Assembly (NCBI GenBank): GCA_921293015.1
Contig: OV121095.1
Coordinates: forward strand, 38,227,484-38,291,483
DNA: 64,000 nt
Source: Phorcus lineatus
Taxonomy: Eukaryota; Mollusca; Gastropoda; Trochida; Trochidae
Reading direction: 5' to 3'
In this document: piece after piece, positions 11,600-25,100 of the stretch
How the letters are laid out: the number at the start of each line of letters is the position of its first letter
Position numbering within the stretch: the stretch's first letter is position 1
Notes under the pieces: model-generated
What the model was told of the DNA's origin: nothing
Database searches by the model: none
Seen by the model: the letters and a program-made list of their open reading frames with translations, nothing else
Made by a program: the position numbers and the translations under genes

Positions 11600-14500
11600 T
11601 CAGTCAAAGGATGAGCAAACATCTTGTTTAATCTCACACTTTTTACCTCTTTTGTTTCTGGCTTGACTTTCTTGTGTCGGGGTGAACTGTAGAGAGTTTT
11701 CATCACAAACCTGTGAGAAAATGTCCTTCGATGGAATTCGGTTTTGATCACATGAAAGAAAATCAAGTTCTGAATGGTTATTTGGGCTCCAAATATCAAC
11801 AAAATTGTTTTTAATCCCTTTCCTGAAGTCTATAATATTTTCATCATCATGCAGAAAACGTTTTTTACTGTTATTTGTATCCTTGACATTGAATTTTTTG
11901 TCATTGAAACTTTTTGACCTCAATGCAGCTGTCTCATATAAACTATCATCATGATTAAAATCAAACTTTCTTTCCATGAGATTCATAAAATCTTTATCAT
12001 TTTCATGTTTTGTCTTCATTGCACTTTTGTCCCTAGAAACATTCTCATTAACAGCAGACCTTGTAATCCAACATGGCCGCCGGTGTTTCACAGCCCGTGT
12101 ATGTGGTTTGCCTGTAGGGCTGTTTCCCGATTGGGCTAGATGCTGAGGACTGACAGTGTCTGAAGGTGATAGCTGCAAGCTGGACTCTTCGCTGGTCTGG
12201 AGATAGGAATCTGTCTGTCTGTCTGTGTGCTTCATACAAGACGTGTCATGTAACGAGTCTCGCCTTGAGCGTTTTGAGCAGGGTTCAAAGTTCTCGCTGT
12301 CGTCAAGATCACTGTTCAGTGTGATAGGTCCTGATTTTAGCGATTTCTGGTTTTCTGATTCTTTGCTTGAGGCATTCTTCCCGCTACAATCATTTGAGGA
12401 AACTTTCTCATGATGAGATGACTCATTACCCTGTCTAGCTTTAATGTCACCCGTGGTTCTTTCATCATCATGTTTCCTTCTCCTGTCTCGAACTTTCTTC
12501 AGAATGTCCTCAAATGAATCTGACGTGTCATCGTCGAGAATATTAACAATATTTTCATTTTTTTCTTCATTTGATTTATTAGTTTCTGTCTGGGTAAACA
12601 TTAATGAATTATTCACAGTGTATTCAGACTGTGTATCAAATTTATCAGTGGAAATTGCCAATTTGTCTGTTGACCTTTTCAAACTTCCCTCATCTAAAGC
12701 ATTATTTTCAGTAAATGAGAATCTGCTCTCCTGATCTACATCATTTATCATGGGATCATTAAGCTTGGATGTTTTTCTTTTAGGCTTTAGAGACAAATCA
12801 TCCAAATTGTTCTCAGTATCATTTGAACAAGGATCCAGTACCTCATATGAATCTGCAGGAGTCTCTTTTCCAGACCTTTGATTACTGTGCAGTTTGTCTC
12901 TACTCAAACCAGCTGATTTAGTCCCACACTGATCAAAAACTATGGACAGGTGCTCTACCACTGAGTCGTCACAAGATTCAAGAACGACACATTTATCCAC
13001 AAGAGTTTTCTCCCTTGAATCACTTTTCTCAGCAATACAGTTTATACATTCTGGTGATGAGCTGTTTTTGTCCAATTTCTGAGTTGAAAAATCTTGTGGA
13101 TCAAATTCTAAATCTCCTCCTTCAAAATCTTCTTCCAATGAGGAATTGTGGACATCTTGATTTTCAGCAGAATTGGATTTTACTGAAATTGGAAATGATA
13201 AAGAAAAACATGAAAATTATAAATTCATGAGAATTATTGATAAAGAGAGATTATCATTCAAGTGTGTTTTGGGATGGGTGGTATCCTGCATTAGGAACAA
13301 ACTTTATATTTTGCTAGTCTTTGAGATTGTAGTATTTTGTAACTGCTTGATAATAAATTTTGCAAAATAGCAACTCAGGTTTCTTTATATTTCTTAAATC
13401 TTTAAATGACTGTTTCTCTCAAACTATCACTTTGAGAGATAATCTTACCAGCATTTGCTGCAGGTTTAAAGAATCCGTGAATGGAGGCCTGTTTAGTTGC
13501 CTTCAGCAGCAGGGGGTGTGGTGGGGCGGACTGGGTCAGATGCCAAAGATTCGAACTTGACTGCCGCGGGAACCCCTTGTACACACCAGACTTTCGCCGT
13601 CGAGGTTTCGGAGATGGAGGTTTAATCTGTTATCAGAAATTATGTAGAGTTTAAAAGGACAGTCCTATCAGGGTAAATTTTGTGGAATGTTATTAGTACA
13701 TGATTAAAACATTACTTTACAGTAGAAACATGTAAACAAGGGAAACATTTTTGTTGATTGACATTTGACAACTAGATACATAAGATTGCAAATTCAGTAA
13801 AATAAAACAACAGTGAGGATTGGAGCCATTCTTTTGCATTACAAGTGTGAAACGCCTTGCTACCTAAAACAAGGCATTGCTCATTAGCCATATCACAAAT
13901 CCTTTGTAGTCATGTGGATATTCTATCCACACATATAGTTTATTTATAAGATATTGTAAAATTAATAAATCAGTGCCTTGTTCATGTCATTTTCCCTCAA
14001 AACAAAATGCTGGACTCCATACAGATAGGTCAGCCTCATTAAAGGCACTGGTGCAAACCAATATTTTGTGTAGACAACAAATGCACAGATTATGCATATC
14101 CCTGGATATTACTAACGATCCCCACTTTCTTGTAAGTTATTTTAAGAATATATACATATTCAGGTTATAAAGCTGATGCTAAAAGACTGGAAGTATTTAA
14201 TGCAATGTTGCAATGTTGAATTAAATCCGCATGAACTACAATATAAAAAATATTCCAATTTTGATTAGAGCCAAAAGAGTGAAAACGTTGATCACTATTC
14301 CTAATCCAACAACAATGGTTATACTACATTTTTTTAGATCAGTAAAGTTACAAGATAGTTCACAATAGTTCATCCTTTATTCTCAGTTCAGAATTAGTTA
14401 AATTTAAAAGCTTCACACACTACTAGTTCAGCCATTTTCAACTGACATCATGTTTGCAATTAATTTTTCCTTTGAACTCTCATGATGATGTCAAAACTTT

Positions 14501-15374
14501 GCTCGTGAGGCGGACTAATTATTTAATTGACATCAAAACACACTAATTTGTCTACAAGTAGCCTAGAACTTCCAGTGTTGAGAAGATGAGTCAGTGAAAA
14601 GTCAACACTGTGGTTCTCTAAGTTTTTGGAAAGTTTAGACTTGGTTTTGTGTTGTTTTTTATACGATTGGACCATTTGTTCACGGACCGATGCAATTTTT
14701 ATTGCTTTCAAAGTAAAAAAATATAGGGGTTCAAGTCATAAATTGCATGTAATCTGCAAAGTGATAAATGGCATGTTTGATAAGACACCTGCCGAATACA
14801 CAAATCATCTGACCAAAATGTTCATCATACGTTAATCTAAGTATGGTTTTCTACCTAGATCGGCCTACTATATGTTTATTGACGTATTCTACGTCCATTT
14901 CAATATTTCCCAAACCTGTTCGTAGCAGCTTACCATAACAGTTATTGCTGCTATGACATATGACTGAATAAGTTTCAAAATTCACATTCAAATGTTTCCA
15001 AAATGTCACTGGGATTAAATTTCACTGACGATGTAATGTACTTGTCATTCTGACTTAGTTTGTCTTTTTTGTGGCAAAAAATTAACAATTGAAAATAAAA
15101 CTACCAAAAAATTTTAAATTGTATTAAATTTCTGTAGTATTTTATATTGATATTTATTATTGCTTTTTCTTTTCAAAAGCCATATAGTTGTGAATAAAGG
15201 CAAAAATTAGTCATGCCGTAAGTACGTAGGTCAGTTTTGAAAGTGTTAATACGGTATTTGAATTTTCAGGGTTTAAAAAAATATCAAAACCTTATGTTTG
15301 TTGCGAGTTGAAAGCCACTCATCACACTGTTCTGTCTTGTGGATATCCTTCATCGCCTCCCGTCTCCTCTTCAT
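11600..15374 (-). CDS. PIP-box protein, probable PCNA client (three exons)
   Basis: Exons on the minus strand are 15,374-15,291, 13,626-13,449 and 13,182-11,600. The junctions follow GT-AG and keep the frame (phase 0, then phase 1), giving 614 residues. The start ATG has an in-frame TGA two codons upstream. Residues 74-81, QASIHGFF, match the PCNA-binding consensus QxxIxxFF, followed by KP. Basic clusters (MKRRR at 1-5, PRRRKS at 36-41) could be nuclear signals. Residues 299-303, IVNIL, followed by DDD, fit a SUMO-interaction motif. The large third exon is Ser/Asp/Glu/Lys-rich, low in hydrophobics and likely disordered, with no enzyme domain. Known families say PIP-plus-SIM proteins act at replication forks; function here is inferred. 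The N-terminal layout is loosely like that of the F-box helicase FBH1, but no helicase exons were found. The first intron holds two dispersed repeats. Confidence 0.75.
13468..13491 (-). other. PIP box (PCNA-interaction motif) coding segment
   Basis: The eight codons read Q-A-S-I-H-G-F-F on the minus strand, an exact QxxIxxFF match. They lie inside an exon bounded by good splice signals. Confidence 0.8.
13690..14042. repeat. Dispersed repeat B, copy 1 (in intron 1 of the PIP-box gene)
   Basis: This segment shares scattered blocks with 17,636-17,935 in the same orientation, for example GTCATTTTCCCTCA and the GATATTCTA(T/C)CCA-CACATA region followed by AGTTTATTT. Copy 1 carries extra sequence in the middle. 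It ends directly against the MITE fragment at 14,043. No coding capacity is evident, and the ends were not resolved. Confidence 0.6.
14043..14450. mobile_element. MITE copy 3, diverged and truncated
   Basis: Its left end, AGGCACTGGTGCAAACCAAT, is preceded by TTAA. It then aligns with the other copies through the CCGCATGAACTAC, TTCTCAGTTCAGA and ACTACTAGTTCAGCC blocks. The right third, including the right terminal repeat, is missing. It lies inside intron 1 of the PIP-box gene and is the oldest-looking of the three copies. Confidence 0.7.
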
Positions 15375-17635
15375 GCCTCACTTCACCTGCTGTTCACCTG
15401 CCAACTTGTTTCTTGAATCACTGGAAATTATCATATCAGTACTAGTATAAAGTTTTCAACGTCAATATTCGTTTGATATATTCACAATTGATTCCTATCA
15501 AATTAACACTTCACGAACATAAAGAAATGTTATAAATACTTACTATAAATGGCCATTTATCGGTCGCGCCTTTTATTTTGAAACGGGCACTTGTTTACCA
15601 AAGGGAGGTAACTACCATATCTGAGCGTTTTTATCTCACCGCTAGAAAATATATGAGTTAAACCTACAATCTAGTTAAAACCAGCTGTAATGATCTGCAA
15701 TAACGGATTTCGGGACGTATTATATTACAGGTAGTTTTAACTAACTTTAATCTTTTCATGAAACCATTGACCTTTGCGATAACTGCTAAACATTAAATTT
15801 TAGTCCATTTATTAATACGACTTTGTAGTTGATGAACCTCATAGAAAGTCGCAAAAATCAATAAATCATTTTATATATATTTTTTTTTTAATATTTCTTT
15901 CTCAGTCAAGCAAGCTATCTTTTTATTGTATGACTGATAGTGAGAAACTGTTCTATGCAGTTGAGCGGCGATGACCTTTTTACCCTGATGAGATCAACAA
16001 GGTGTTTGTGAAAAAAAGCATTTAATATCGATCTGCTTTATAACCAAAGAACGTTTTCAATCGCTCCGGGGAATTGTTAAACACGCATGTCACATACTTT
16101 ACTCTGACAAAACAATGACTTATAAGTCATTTAAAGGAAAAAAATATCATTTTTCCGTTTTTAAGTCGTCAATAATTATTTCTGAGAATTATCAATCCCC
16201 CTTTTTTCAAACTACAATAATTTTGTTAGACTAAATACTTAAATATTTAGAAACCCGAAGAACAATTATTGGCACAGAACAATTTAATTTGTTCACTGTC
16301 CATACAAATCGTGTAGATTTGCATCTATGTAATTATAGAAACGATTAAGATAAAGTTAGTTTGTTTTGTTGTTTTTTGAAATCTGTGTTGCTCTCTTTCT
16401 GTAACTTTTGAAATACTGACACTGATAAACAAAAACTAGTGAAGTGAAATCTTAACATCAACAAAATCTTGAACATTAATTTTATTTAACCTCTAAATCC
16501 GTTCTCTTTCTACTTTTTAGAAGTGTAGTGAAAAATAACGACAAAAGGAAAATCGAAGCGGTCCATAAATCTCGCGCAAAACGCGTTTTGGATGAGAATT
16601 AAGCCTTAAACTAAAAAATAACATTCAGGTGACTTTAAAAAACCCCAGACCAAACCTTAAGAAATTAAATCTTAATTTCCTTATATTCTCATTTCGTAAA
16701 CTTCAATGTTTACCTCTCCGTGTTGAAAAATATTAGAAAGCAAATATTTTTAGTTAAATCAAGTATTTTTGAAATTTAAAAAAACGATTATGGCTTTGAA
16801 ATATAACAGTTCGTTCTTTTTTGGTATAGATACACAAACATGTCAAATGCATTTGACTTAATTTTAAACATAATACTCAGTGGAAATCGCAAGGATATCA
16901 GTTTCCGATCTGCTTGTCCCGAGTGACTGTGTGGTCATTCCACTGTTAGTAAGGGCAGTCATAACGAGCTCAGTCATACACAACAAAATTGCTGACCATT
17001 TTGTTTATATTTTGCTTATTAATTGTGCCACAGATAGGAACTTGGGTTCAATATGATTTTTATTTTTCAACCCTGCCACACGACATGAACCCCTGACAAA
17101 CCCTTATTTTTGGTAATAGGAAAATGGAATTTGATTGAATGATTTATTTGTCAAAAATGTTTTGCTTATCAATAAAACTTCAAAATGTGGTGGGTTTCAA
17201 AAAGTATGAATACGCATTTGCAATTTGAAATCACACGACAAAAGCTTATATTCAGCAATGATAGCCTAAACCTTCAACAGCATTCTCTATTAAGTTGAAT
17301 CCCAACAACGACCTTATTATATTTATGAGAGTCTCTATCCTAACAATCTTATTATAAACAAATGAGATTCCTAGAATCAATGGTTTCTCAAGAAAATCAC
17401 ACTATTATTTGACGATTGACAACCTGCGATGCCCATATAAAAGGGAGAAGAAAGACAAAATCTACATCCTTTAGTATCCATGTAACGAGATGTTTTCTGA
17501 AAACTTGCGCTTCCTATGCCAACTAGATTAAGCTTAAGTTAACCATCCATTCGATGCACCAGTGCCATGTCCTTAGTGAAAAGGTCAGTCGTATCGGAGT
17601 ATTTTTGTGGAGAGGAAATTCAAGGGGACATTTCC
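15375..17635. other. Gene-poor stretch upstream of the PIP-box gene
   Basis: No exon was recognised. The motif AAAGGGAGGTAACTAC at about 15,600 is a sequence often seen in mollusc intergenic DNA. The promoter of the PIP-box gene should lie in the first few hundred bases, but no clear TATA or initiator could be chosen. Confidence 0.5.
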
Positions 17636-17935
17636 TTTTATACAAGTATGTTATGAGTATATGATTATAACATAATTAACCCACTTAAAACATGTGAGTG
17701 AGGGTAACATTTCGGTTGATTTAGATTTTAAAACTAGATAAATGAGATCGCACATTCGTTTAAGTATTCGTGATAGTATCATCATAAATCTTTTGTAAAT
17801 GTGTTGATATTCTACCCATACATACAGTTTATTTTTATAATGTTGTAAAATTAGTGAGGACATAGCGCCTTTTTCACGTCATTTTCCCTCAGAACAACAT
17901 GGCGGACCTAGCAGATAGGCTAGCCTCTTGAAGTT
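17636..17935. repeat. Dispersed repeat B, copy 2
   Basis: This is the counterpart of 13,690-14,042. Shared blocks include GTCATTTTCCCTCA and the CAGATAGG region near the right end. It abuts the LINE remnant that follows. Confidence 0.6.
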
Positions 17936-17939
17936 ATGG

Positions 17940-19760
17940 CGAAGGATATTAAGATTTTCATATTATAGTATGGACCCCGATCTTATAGGCCTCATGACCG
18001 AATAATCAATTCTATTCGACAAAACGAAGCATTCTTAAAATCATTTTCTTGCTCGATAAGCTACGTTAATCCCTTTATATTGTCGTTTTGTGAGAGAAAT
18101 GATATTATTAGTGAATATCAGACTGGATTTAGATCTCGATATATAGCACTATTGATCATATATTTTCATTAAATGCTGTAGTACAAAAGTATGCTCAGAA
18201 GAGGAAGGGCCAGATTTTATTCTGTGTTTATAGATTTTCCCTTTGATACTTTTAATCATAAAGTTCCCTTGATTGTCCATATAACTGGTAAATTCTTCAA
18301 TATCTTACTATCAATGTATTCGAAGCTGGTAGCTTGTGGTGGGACTCCCAAGTGGCCTCACTGATACTTTCAAATGAAACCAAGGTCAAGGATGCACTGT
18401 CCTTTAATATTTACTATCTTCGAATTCATTAACAAGCTTTTTACAGTTTTAGAAAAGTGTGTAGGAGAGGGTGTACTTATAAGGTGTACTTACTAATGCG
18501 GATAACCTTTATGCATTAATGTATGCGGATGATGTTTCAGGGGTTGCTGATACAGCACTTCAGTTGCAGAAAAGGTTAAATGCACTACAGTTATTTTGTA
18601 GGCACATTGGCATGAAGGTAAACTTAAATAAAACAAATATTATGGTGTTTCACAAAATCAGGATATTTGAGGCATTTTTAAAAATGGTTCCACGAAGAAA
18701 CAGATTAAGGTTGTATCATCTTATAGGTATCTTTGTATAGTTTGCACTCCTGGACTTTCATGGAATAAGGCTAAACACTGTCTGACGTCCCAAGGTAATA
18801 AGGCACTTATCTCAATATATTTGGTTCAAAGAACTTTTGGAACTTTGTTACCTAATGCTACATGTATATTTAAACTGTTTGATTCTATTATTTTGCCAAC
18901 TTTGTTTTATGGGTCTGAAGCCTGGGGAACATATTATTGTAAAGTTATTGGAAGCCTCAAGATTAAAGTTTGTAAGCATCTCCTTAGAGTTGGTAAAAAT
19001 GTTAGTAGCAGTTTTGTTTAAGGAGAATGTGGTCAGCTTCCATTACAGTTCAAGTACTGTATATGTCTAGAGCGGTCAAATATTGGTGTAGGTTAATTAA
19101 AATAGATTCACAAAGACTTCCATTTCAGGGTTATAATATGTTACAATCTCTTGATGATTCGGGTAGGTCCACTTGGGCCACATACATAAACAACATCTAC
19201 AATTAAGGTTTTGGATTTCTATGGCTTATACAAGCTGTTGGGGATAGCAAGACTTATGAAACAGTTTAAACTTAGACTTTCTGATATTCTGAATGAACCT
19301 TGGTCTGCCAATATTCTTAATATTTCAGATTTATCTGTTTATAAACAATGTCAAACATTATTACATGAGGAAAGCTATCTAACATTATCAACATCTCTCT
19401 ATCATAAATCTCTCTAAGCAAAATTTAGTTGTAGCATCTTTTGGCTAGGCATAGAAACAGGACGATACAATAATGTATCAATTCCTGACAGAGTATGTTC
19501 CTACTGCAAAATAAACAATATTACCAGCATTGAAGATGAATTGCACATTCTATAATATTGTAAATTATTTGATGATGCTAGAAATAAATTTAATACTCCA
19601 TCATTGTACAGTCCTGTTAACAAAAAAAGTAAAGATAGGAACATTTTCTTAAATGAATGTAAATTCCTTAAAAGTATAAATAAAACTAAAGCTAAAATTG
19701 TAAATGCATAAAAAACTGTAACCTGTATTTGCGCTTCTAAAGATATTGAAATATAGTTTG
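17940..19760 (+). mobile_element. Decayed non-LTR retrotransposon (LINE), RT to C-terminus
   Basis: Translated across several frames, the region shows reverse-transcriptase blocks in order: an EYQTGFRSRY-like block at about 18,115-18,150 followed by the expected second block, and the catalytic YADDV at 18,520-18,540 with MKVNLNKTNIMVF after it. The typical ILPTLFYGSEAWG follows at about 18,890-18,930, then a C-terminal CSYC...H...C-type cluster at about 19,500-19,560. Stops and frameshifts break the reading repeatedly, so it is dead. A run of TGTC units at about 19,788-19,804 follows the 3' end. The clade is uncertain. It resembles the relic at about 41.8-43.0 kb. Confidence 0.8.
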
Positions 19761-22159
19761 TATTATGGGTCTTTGGCCACTATGTCTATCTGTCTGTCTG
19801 TCTGTTGATGGGTTTTTTCATGTCATTTACTCGTGATGTAAAGGCAAATGTACTAATTTATATTATTTAAAGACTCCCTTATACAGAGCCCATGAACATT
19901 ATGGTACAAAATGCAATTCATAAACGCAATTTAAAGCTTGACTTACTCCAACAAAAAATATGTGTTAAAGTAACTTAAAAAAAGATAGAAGTACCAAATC
20001 AACAATTGATGATGAGGAAATTGTGAGAGATATTTTGTATATGATAAAATTAATAACATTATGTTTGTAAAAATAAAAAGATTTCATTTGCTTAGCATGT
20101 GTCTAGTGTTAATATTATGTAGAAAGTTTCCCAAACATTTCACAGCTTTGAAATATCTTTCAATATGTCTTAAAGTTTTAGTTATGCGGCTGGATAATAT
20201 TGTAAAACGGAAAAAAGGGTCATTCCGCTATGAAAGTAACATCCTGAGCAATTTGTGATGATAGAATGGGATATCTCCCTTGACAATAATGTCATGTCTA
20301 AAAAGGTCACAAAGCTTAATTAAATATAGTTTAGATGTTAATGCATAACCATACCATTATAGATTATGGACACTGAAAGATATAATAGTAAAATAGAATT
20401 TAAACTGAACATGTCTTCGTGTATCTTTCACAATTTTATTTAGGTCGTGATAAAAAATGAAATCTCTCATTTCATAAACAGGTTTGAGAGAGAACGGGAG
20501 CGAGTCGCCTTTATGTTATAACTTCGACAACACAAAACATAAGTGTTATACTGATATCTTTGTACAAAACACACACACTTGCACTCACGGATTCTCTATA
20601 CTGAAGGATAAAATTCCTACAATCTACGATAAAGCACGCACTCGAGCATACTCACAACTTACATGTAACAAATATACCCGGAGTCTTCCACTACAATATG
20701 ATCACGTTACATGGACATTCATATTTCACGTTCCTCTCCCTACAGCTGTTACTCGGTCGTTTCTTTCCCAGAAAACGTGAAGAGTGAAAACAACAACCCT
20801 TGTGGAAATGCTACATTTTCAAATTCAAAATTTGTTTGACAGATTCTAGTCTACAGGGAACAATACTTATTATGAAGTCACCTTTAAACACCCTGTATAA
20901 TGTAGGCACATGGCCGACGTTACAGGAACTTGCGAGACGACGCGTGTTATTGGTAATGTCTGCATTTCCATGCTGTCTTTTGAAGAAAATTATAAATTTT
21001 GCTCAAAGATCCCGTAATGTTTACTCTCACTGGCATTCTCTGATGAGTTTTTATATTCTTTTCAATGACAAAAGTCATAAATCTACAAAAAATAAATGTT
21101 GAAACGGAAGACTAGCTAGTAAAGAACGTGATCATAAGATATATTTAAATGACATTTTCTGGTAGGATATGACTCATAAAAAGGTTTCCATCTCATATTC
21201 ATTTTTGAATTTCAATTATGAAGTTTGTTAATGAGATGAAAAGATACTTTACATTCTCAAACACCTGCCTATGCTAATACAAGACACCTATTATGCCTTC
21301 GTCCGTCAGCCTCAATACGTTCAAATATTTCTAGATACTTTTGTAATGTATAATTCACAATATGAGGTTACAATTGACTTTATGTTATACTATAATAGAA
21401 TTGAAAGTTCTGTTTCATAGAAAATTGTAAACGAATTTAATGATCTTATACAGGAAAGGAGAATTGAGATCATAATAGAAGTTTTCATTCATAAAATTGG
21501 AAAACAATTTTAAAAAATGAAAATTAAAAGCTTTACGTGACCTTTAGATGTATAGTACTTCTAATGGAGTAAAACCATCTTCAATTAAATGCATTTGTTA
21601 TAGTTTTGATTATCCGTGTGATAGCTTTTGATTGATCTCTACATAGCTTTTTAACGTCATTCCGTGTTCAATCAAGTCACATGTAGGGACTGTGCCCCTA
21701 CTCTTACAAGTTACGACCCTTTGATCCTATGAATGCAAATCACATTAAATGTGCAATGGAGTTAAAAGAAAATTATCGCATTTAAACACAATGACTTAAG
21801 TCCTCCAACTCTAGGTACGTTATTCTAATTCCCATAAGGCCATTCTTTCTACCTCTCTGCTACCAACGCTATCATTCTGTTAACATAATACAGATTTCAA
21901 GTGTAGCGAGTTATCCTCTATCATTCCAACATGTGGTGACGAGTCATTGCACTTTAGTTGACCAAGGTTCTTCATAGATGGAACAGTATAAGTGGCGTAG
22001 TGAAGACAGCGCACACTAGTGACGAAGTCCCTTGATGAGGGCTGTCTTCACAGTACCACGGAATGCAAATAAAGATGCTTTATACAGCTAGAGATACATC
22101 TACTGCTTGTAAGCATATGTCGTGAGATCGTGTTAATAACTGATTCGTGTTGAGTTTTG
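19761..22159. other. Gene-poor stretch; includes the 3' flank of the SLC16-like gene
   Basis: Two plus-strand open frames (20,484-20,780 and 20,800-21,102) of about 100 codons have no recognised content, and I do not call them. The right-most part should contain the 3' UTR of the minus-strand transporter gene, though no minus-strand AATAAA was found close to its stop. Confidence 0.45.
22000..22051. other. Hairpin in the likely 3' UTR of the SLC16-like gene
   Basis: GTGAAGACAGC (22,000-22,010) is perfectly complementary to GCTGTCTTCAC (22,041-22,051). The stem has 11 bp and the loop 30 nt, with weaker pairing beyond the stem. It lies about 110-160 nt past the stop codon of the transporter gene. 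It could be an RNA element or the end of a small inverted-repeat element. Confidence 0.45.
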
Positions 22160-25100
22160 CTAAGTCTCTTCCTTAGCTTCGTTGGCTATTTCGGTCTTAA
22201 GAAAACTTTGTTCTGTTTGTAAACCTTCATCACAATCTGGTTTAATGGCACAATCAGAAGACCTATTTTTAGAACAACGTATATCGAGAACTTCTATAAA
22301 CGCGTCCATATCACTTATCATTTCCACTTTTTCACTTCTTTGATTTGGTAAAAAATGCGAGTTATTCTCCTTGTAAAGCTCTTTGCCACGAAGACTCATC
22401 GTGCTAGCTACTTCCGGTGGGATCATAGTGAGGCTGCCAATAAAGGCTGAGTCGATTGGAAGACTAGATTTGCCGTGGAAGAGTGCAGTTCCCAGCGTTA
22501 CTAGGGCGGACACCAAGATAAAACAACCTGAAAACATAATTATATTTATCACTTAATGGGTTATATTAATGGAATTTCTACATGTATATTCATTATTCTT
22601 GAAACAAATGTAAGAAAATATTCAATCGATATTTTGTACTTGTACCTTGATCACAAAAGAAACCGAAGTTATATCTAATGGATAAGGATACGAAAAATCC
22701 CTTTAAAATTTATCGTTTTTAGATTTTATTTTAACTATTAGTTTCATTTTAAAACTCGTGCTTCAAAATACTCACCGGTGACAACAAAACTGACGTTGTA
22801 ATCTGCACCAACATCAATGATAAAACCTTAAAATATGAAAAAAATTATGATAATAAATCGAAGGCGTTTAGGATATTCCGGGACATTTTTTGGTAACTCC
22901 AAAAATATACCTTTAGTCACTTGAAATCATTTGTTGGTTTGAACAACATCAGAAATTTTAGAAAATCTTAGTAAATTCATTAAAAGTAAATAAAAGGATT
23001 AATTCGAAGTTAATTTGAAATACACACTATTATCACAAATTATGTGGGGGGAAATAATCTAATGTAGCCGATTACATTTTTAGAAATGAGAATTAGATTT
23101 CACGCCCCTCTTTGTATTACGTACCAACTAAAGGTGGCCCGACTAGGTAGCCTGAACCAAGCACGAAAGTAGCAAGTCCGAAAGCTGTCGCAATATGATC
23201 AAGTCCCACCAGCTCTACGACCAGTGGATTGAGTAGAACCATCGGAGAGGCGAAGTAGAACCCGATGAGACAAGAGTAGACCATCTGTCCGACATACGTA
23301 CTGCTGTAGAGCGGGAACAAGAACGTGCTGATGCTCGCCATCCCCAGACACCCCATGTGTAGGATGAGGCCATCAATCTCGTTCCTTGTAACTACAATTC
23401 CCGTGAGAAGTCTCGCGATGAGCGAGAATACACCCATGCCTGTAAAGAGGGCTGCTGCTCTATCCGGAGATGTGCCTTTAGACTCGGCGTAGAATGGAAG
23501 ATGAAGATATATCGCCGACTGAGCGAGGTTCCAACAGAATATACTGACACTGTGACATGCGAAAGCTCGATTCTGAAGAATGATCACATAACGATGCCAA
23601 AAGTCTCTTAAAGATTCCTTCCACGTCAAAGACTCTGCAGCTTGTTGCAGTCTCTTTGCTTTCTGTTCCTTCTCAAAGTTTGTAGGCCTAAAGAGCATTG
23701 CACAGACAAACATGTTGGAACCGACCCCGCCCATGAGTAGGAAGGCCCCACTGAGGCCATAGTGGTCCAGGAAGTAGCGGATGACGGGACCCCCGCTGAA
23801 GAGTCCTAGAGCTGCCCCCGTCATGGACACACCAGCAGTGAGTCCGAGGTACTTCTTGAAGTTGTAACTGAGGGCTACAACTGCAGGGCAGTAACACAAA
23901 CCTGTACCAGCACCTGGGAATAAGGAAAACATAGATGATGTCATGATACACGATCAAAGACTGCTCTGGAGTCACGTCCTTCAAACATATAAACCTAAAA
24001 CATACCTTATCAGCAAGTTCAGTTTACATGACGGCCTACAAAAAAAGGTTTCCGCCTACAAAATAAGGTTCTGCAAAAACTTGGAAACTAGGGGAATAAA
24101 GAGACATGAAAACTCTGCAAAGTGCCAACACAACGGATTTTAGACCTGTAACTCGACCAATATGTAAATACATGTTTACAATCAGATCGAAACATGTTAA
24201 GCTATTAATGTACCTGCGACGTAGCCATGGGTTACAGAAAGGACTCTTGCGTGCATGGCGGATGCTTAGTGAATAATTTTGATAATGATCTCTCTATACC
24301 TATTTGACGTGGCGTGAGATTACGTTATTTACATACCTGTGAAAAAGCCATGCTATTATTGCTCTCTACGTATGCGTTGAAAGCGTAGATACGAGTTGGA
24401 ATGGTTTTATCCACATACGATATGATTACTTATCGACTTACCTTACATTTATCAACGTACCTGCGACGAAGGAGGATGTTAATGTTTATCTTAAACAATG
24501 ATATCTGGATGCCATTATGTCCTCGACTAAGCTTACAGTTACAGTTACCAACGCACCTGCGACGAAGCCGTACGTTAGCAGCAGGATGTTGATACCCTTG
24601 ACGTAGGCGGACACGGTGAAGCCGAGAAGGATGAGCGCGGCTCCGACCAGTGTGCACACTCTACAGTTGAACCTGCTGATCAGCATCCCGGCTATTGGCC
24701 CTGTTACACAAACAATATCCTTGATATGAAACCTCTGTTGATGTCATCCCTTTGTTTAGCCCCGTGCCGTAACATGGAGGAAGGACCTGAACGACATCAA
24801 ATTAGGTCCAGTCAGACCTCACTTGAGATCTATGTGTGATGTGTGAGTCTTTCTTAGCCTAGACCTCAAACGAGGTGTCCGTAATCACTTAGTTCAATTC
24901 AATAAGTTAAAATAATGCAGATTATAAAATCACATGCTGTCAAAACAAGATATTTACAAAGTTTCAACAAAACTTGGGGATCAAAATCTGTGGCCTGTTG
25001 AATTCAAAGATTTAAGAATTTAATAAGAAGGTTATGGTCCACGCGTTAAACTTATTTCTTGTTTAGGTTTACATTCAAAGACTCGGTCTTGATGCATGTA

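Noticed and set aside
11600..13584. Identification of the PIP-box gene as FBH1, ETAA1 or PARI
   Set aside because: Only the PIP box and general disorder are shared. No helicase, F-box or other defining domain is present in the window.
20484..21102. Two adjacent 98-100 codon plus-strand frames
   Set aside because: Composition fits noncoding DNA, with no motif, splice context or paralogue.
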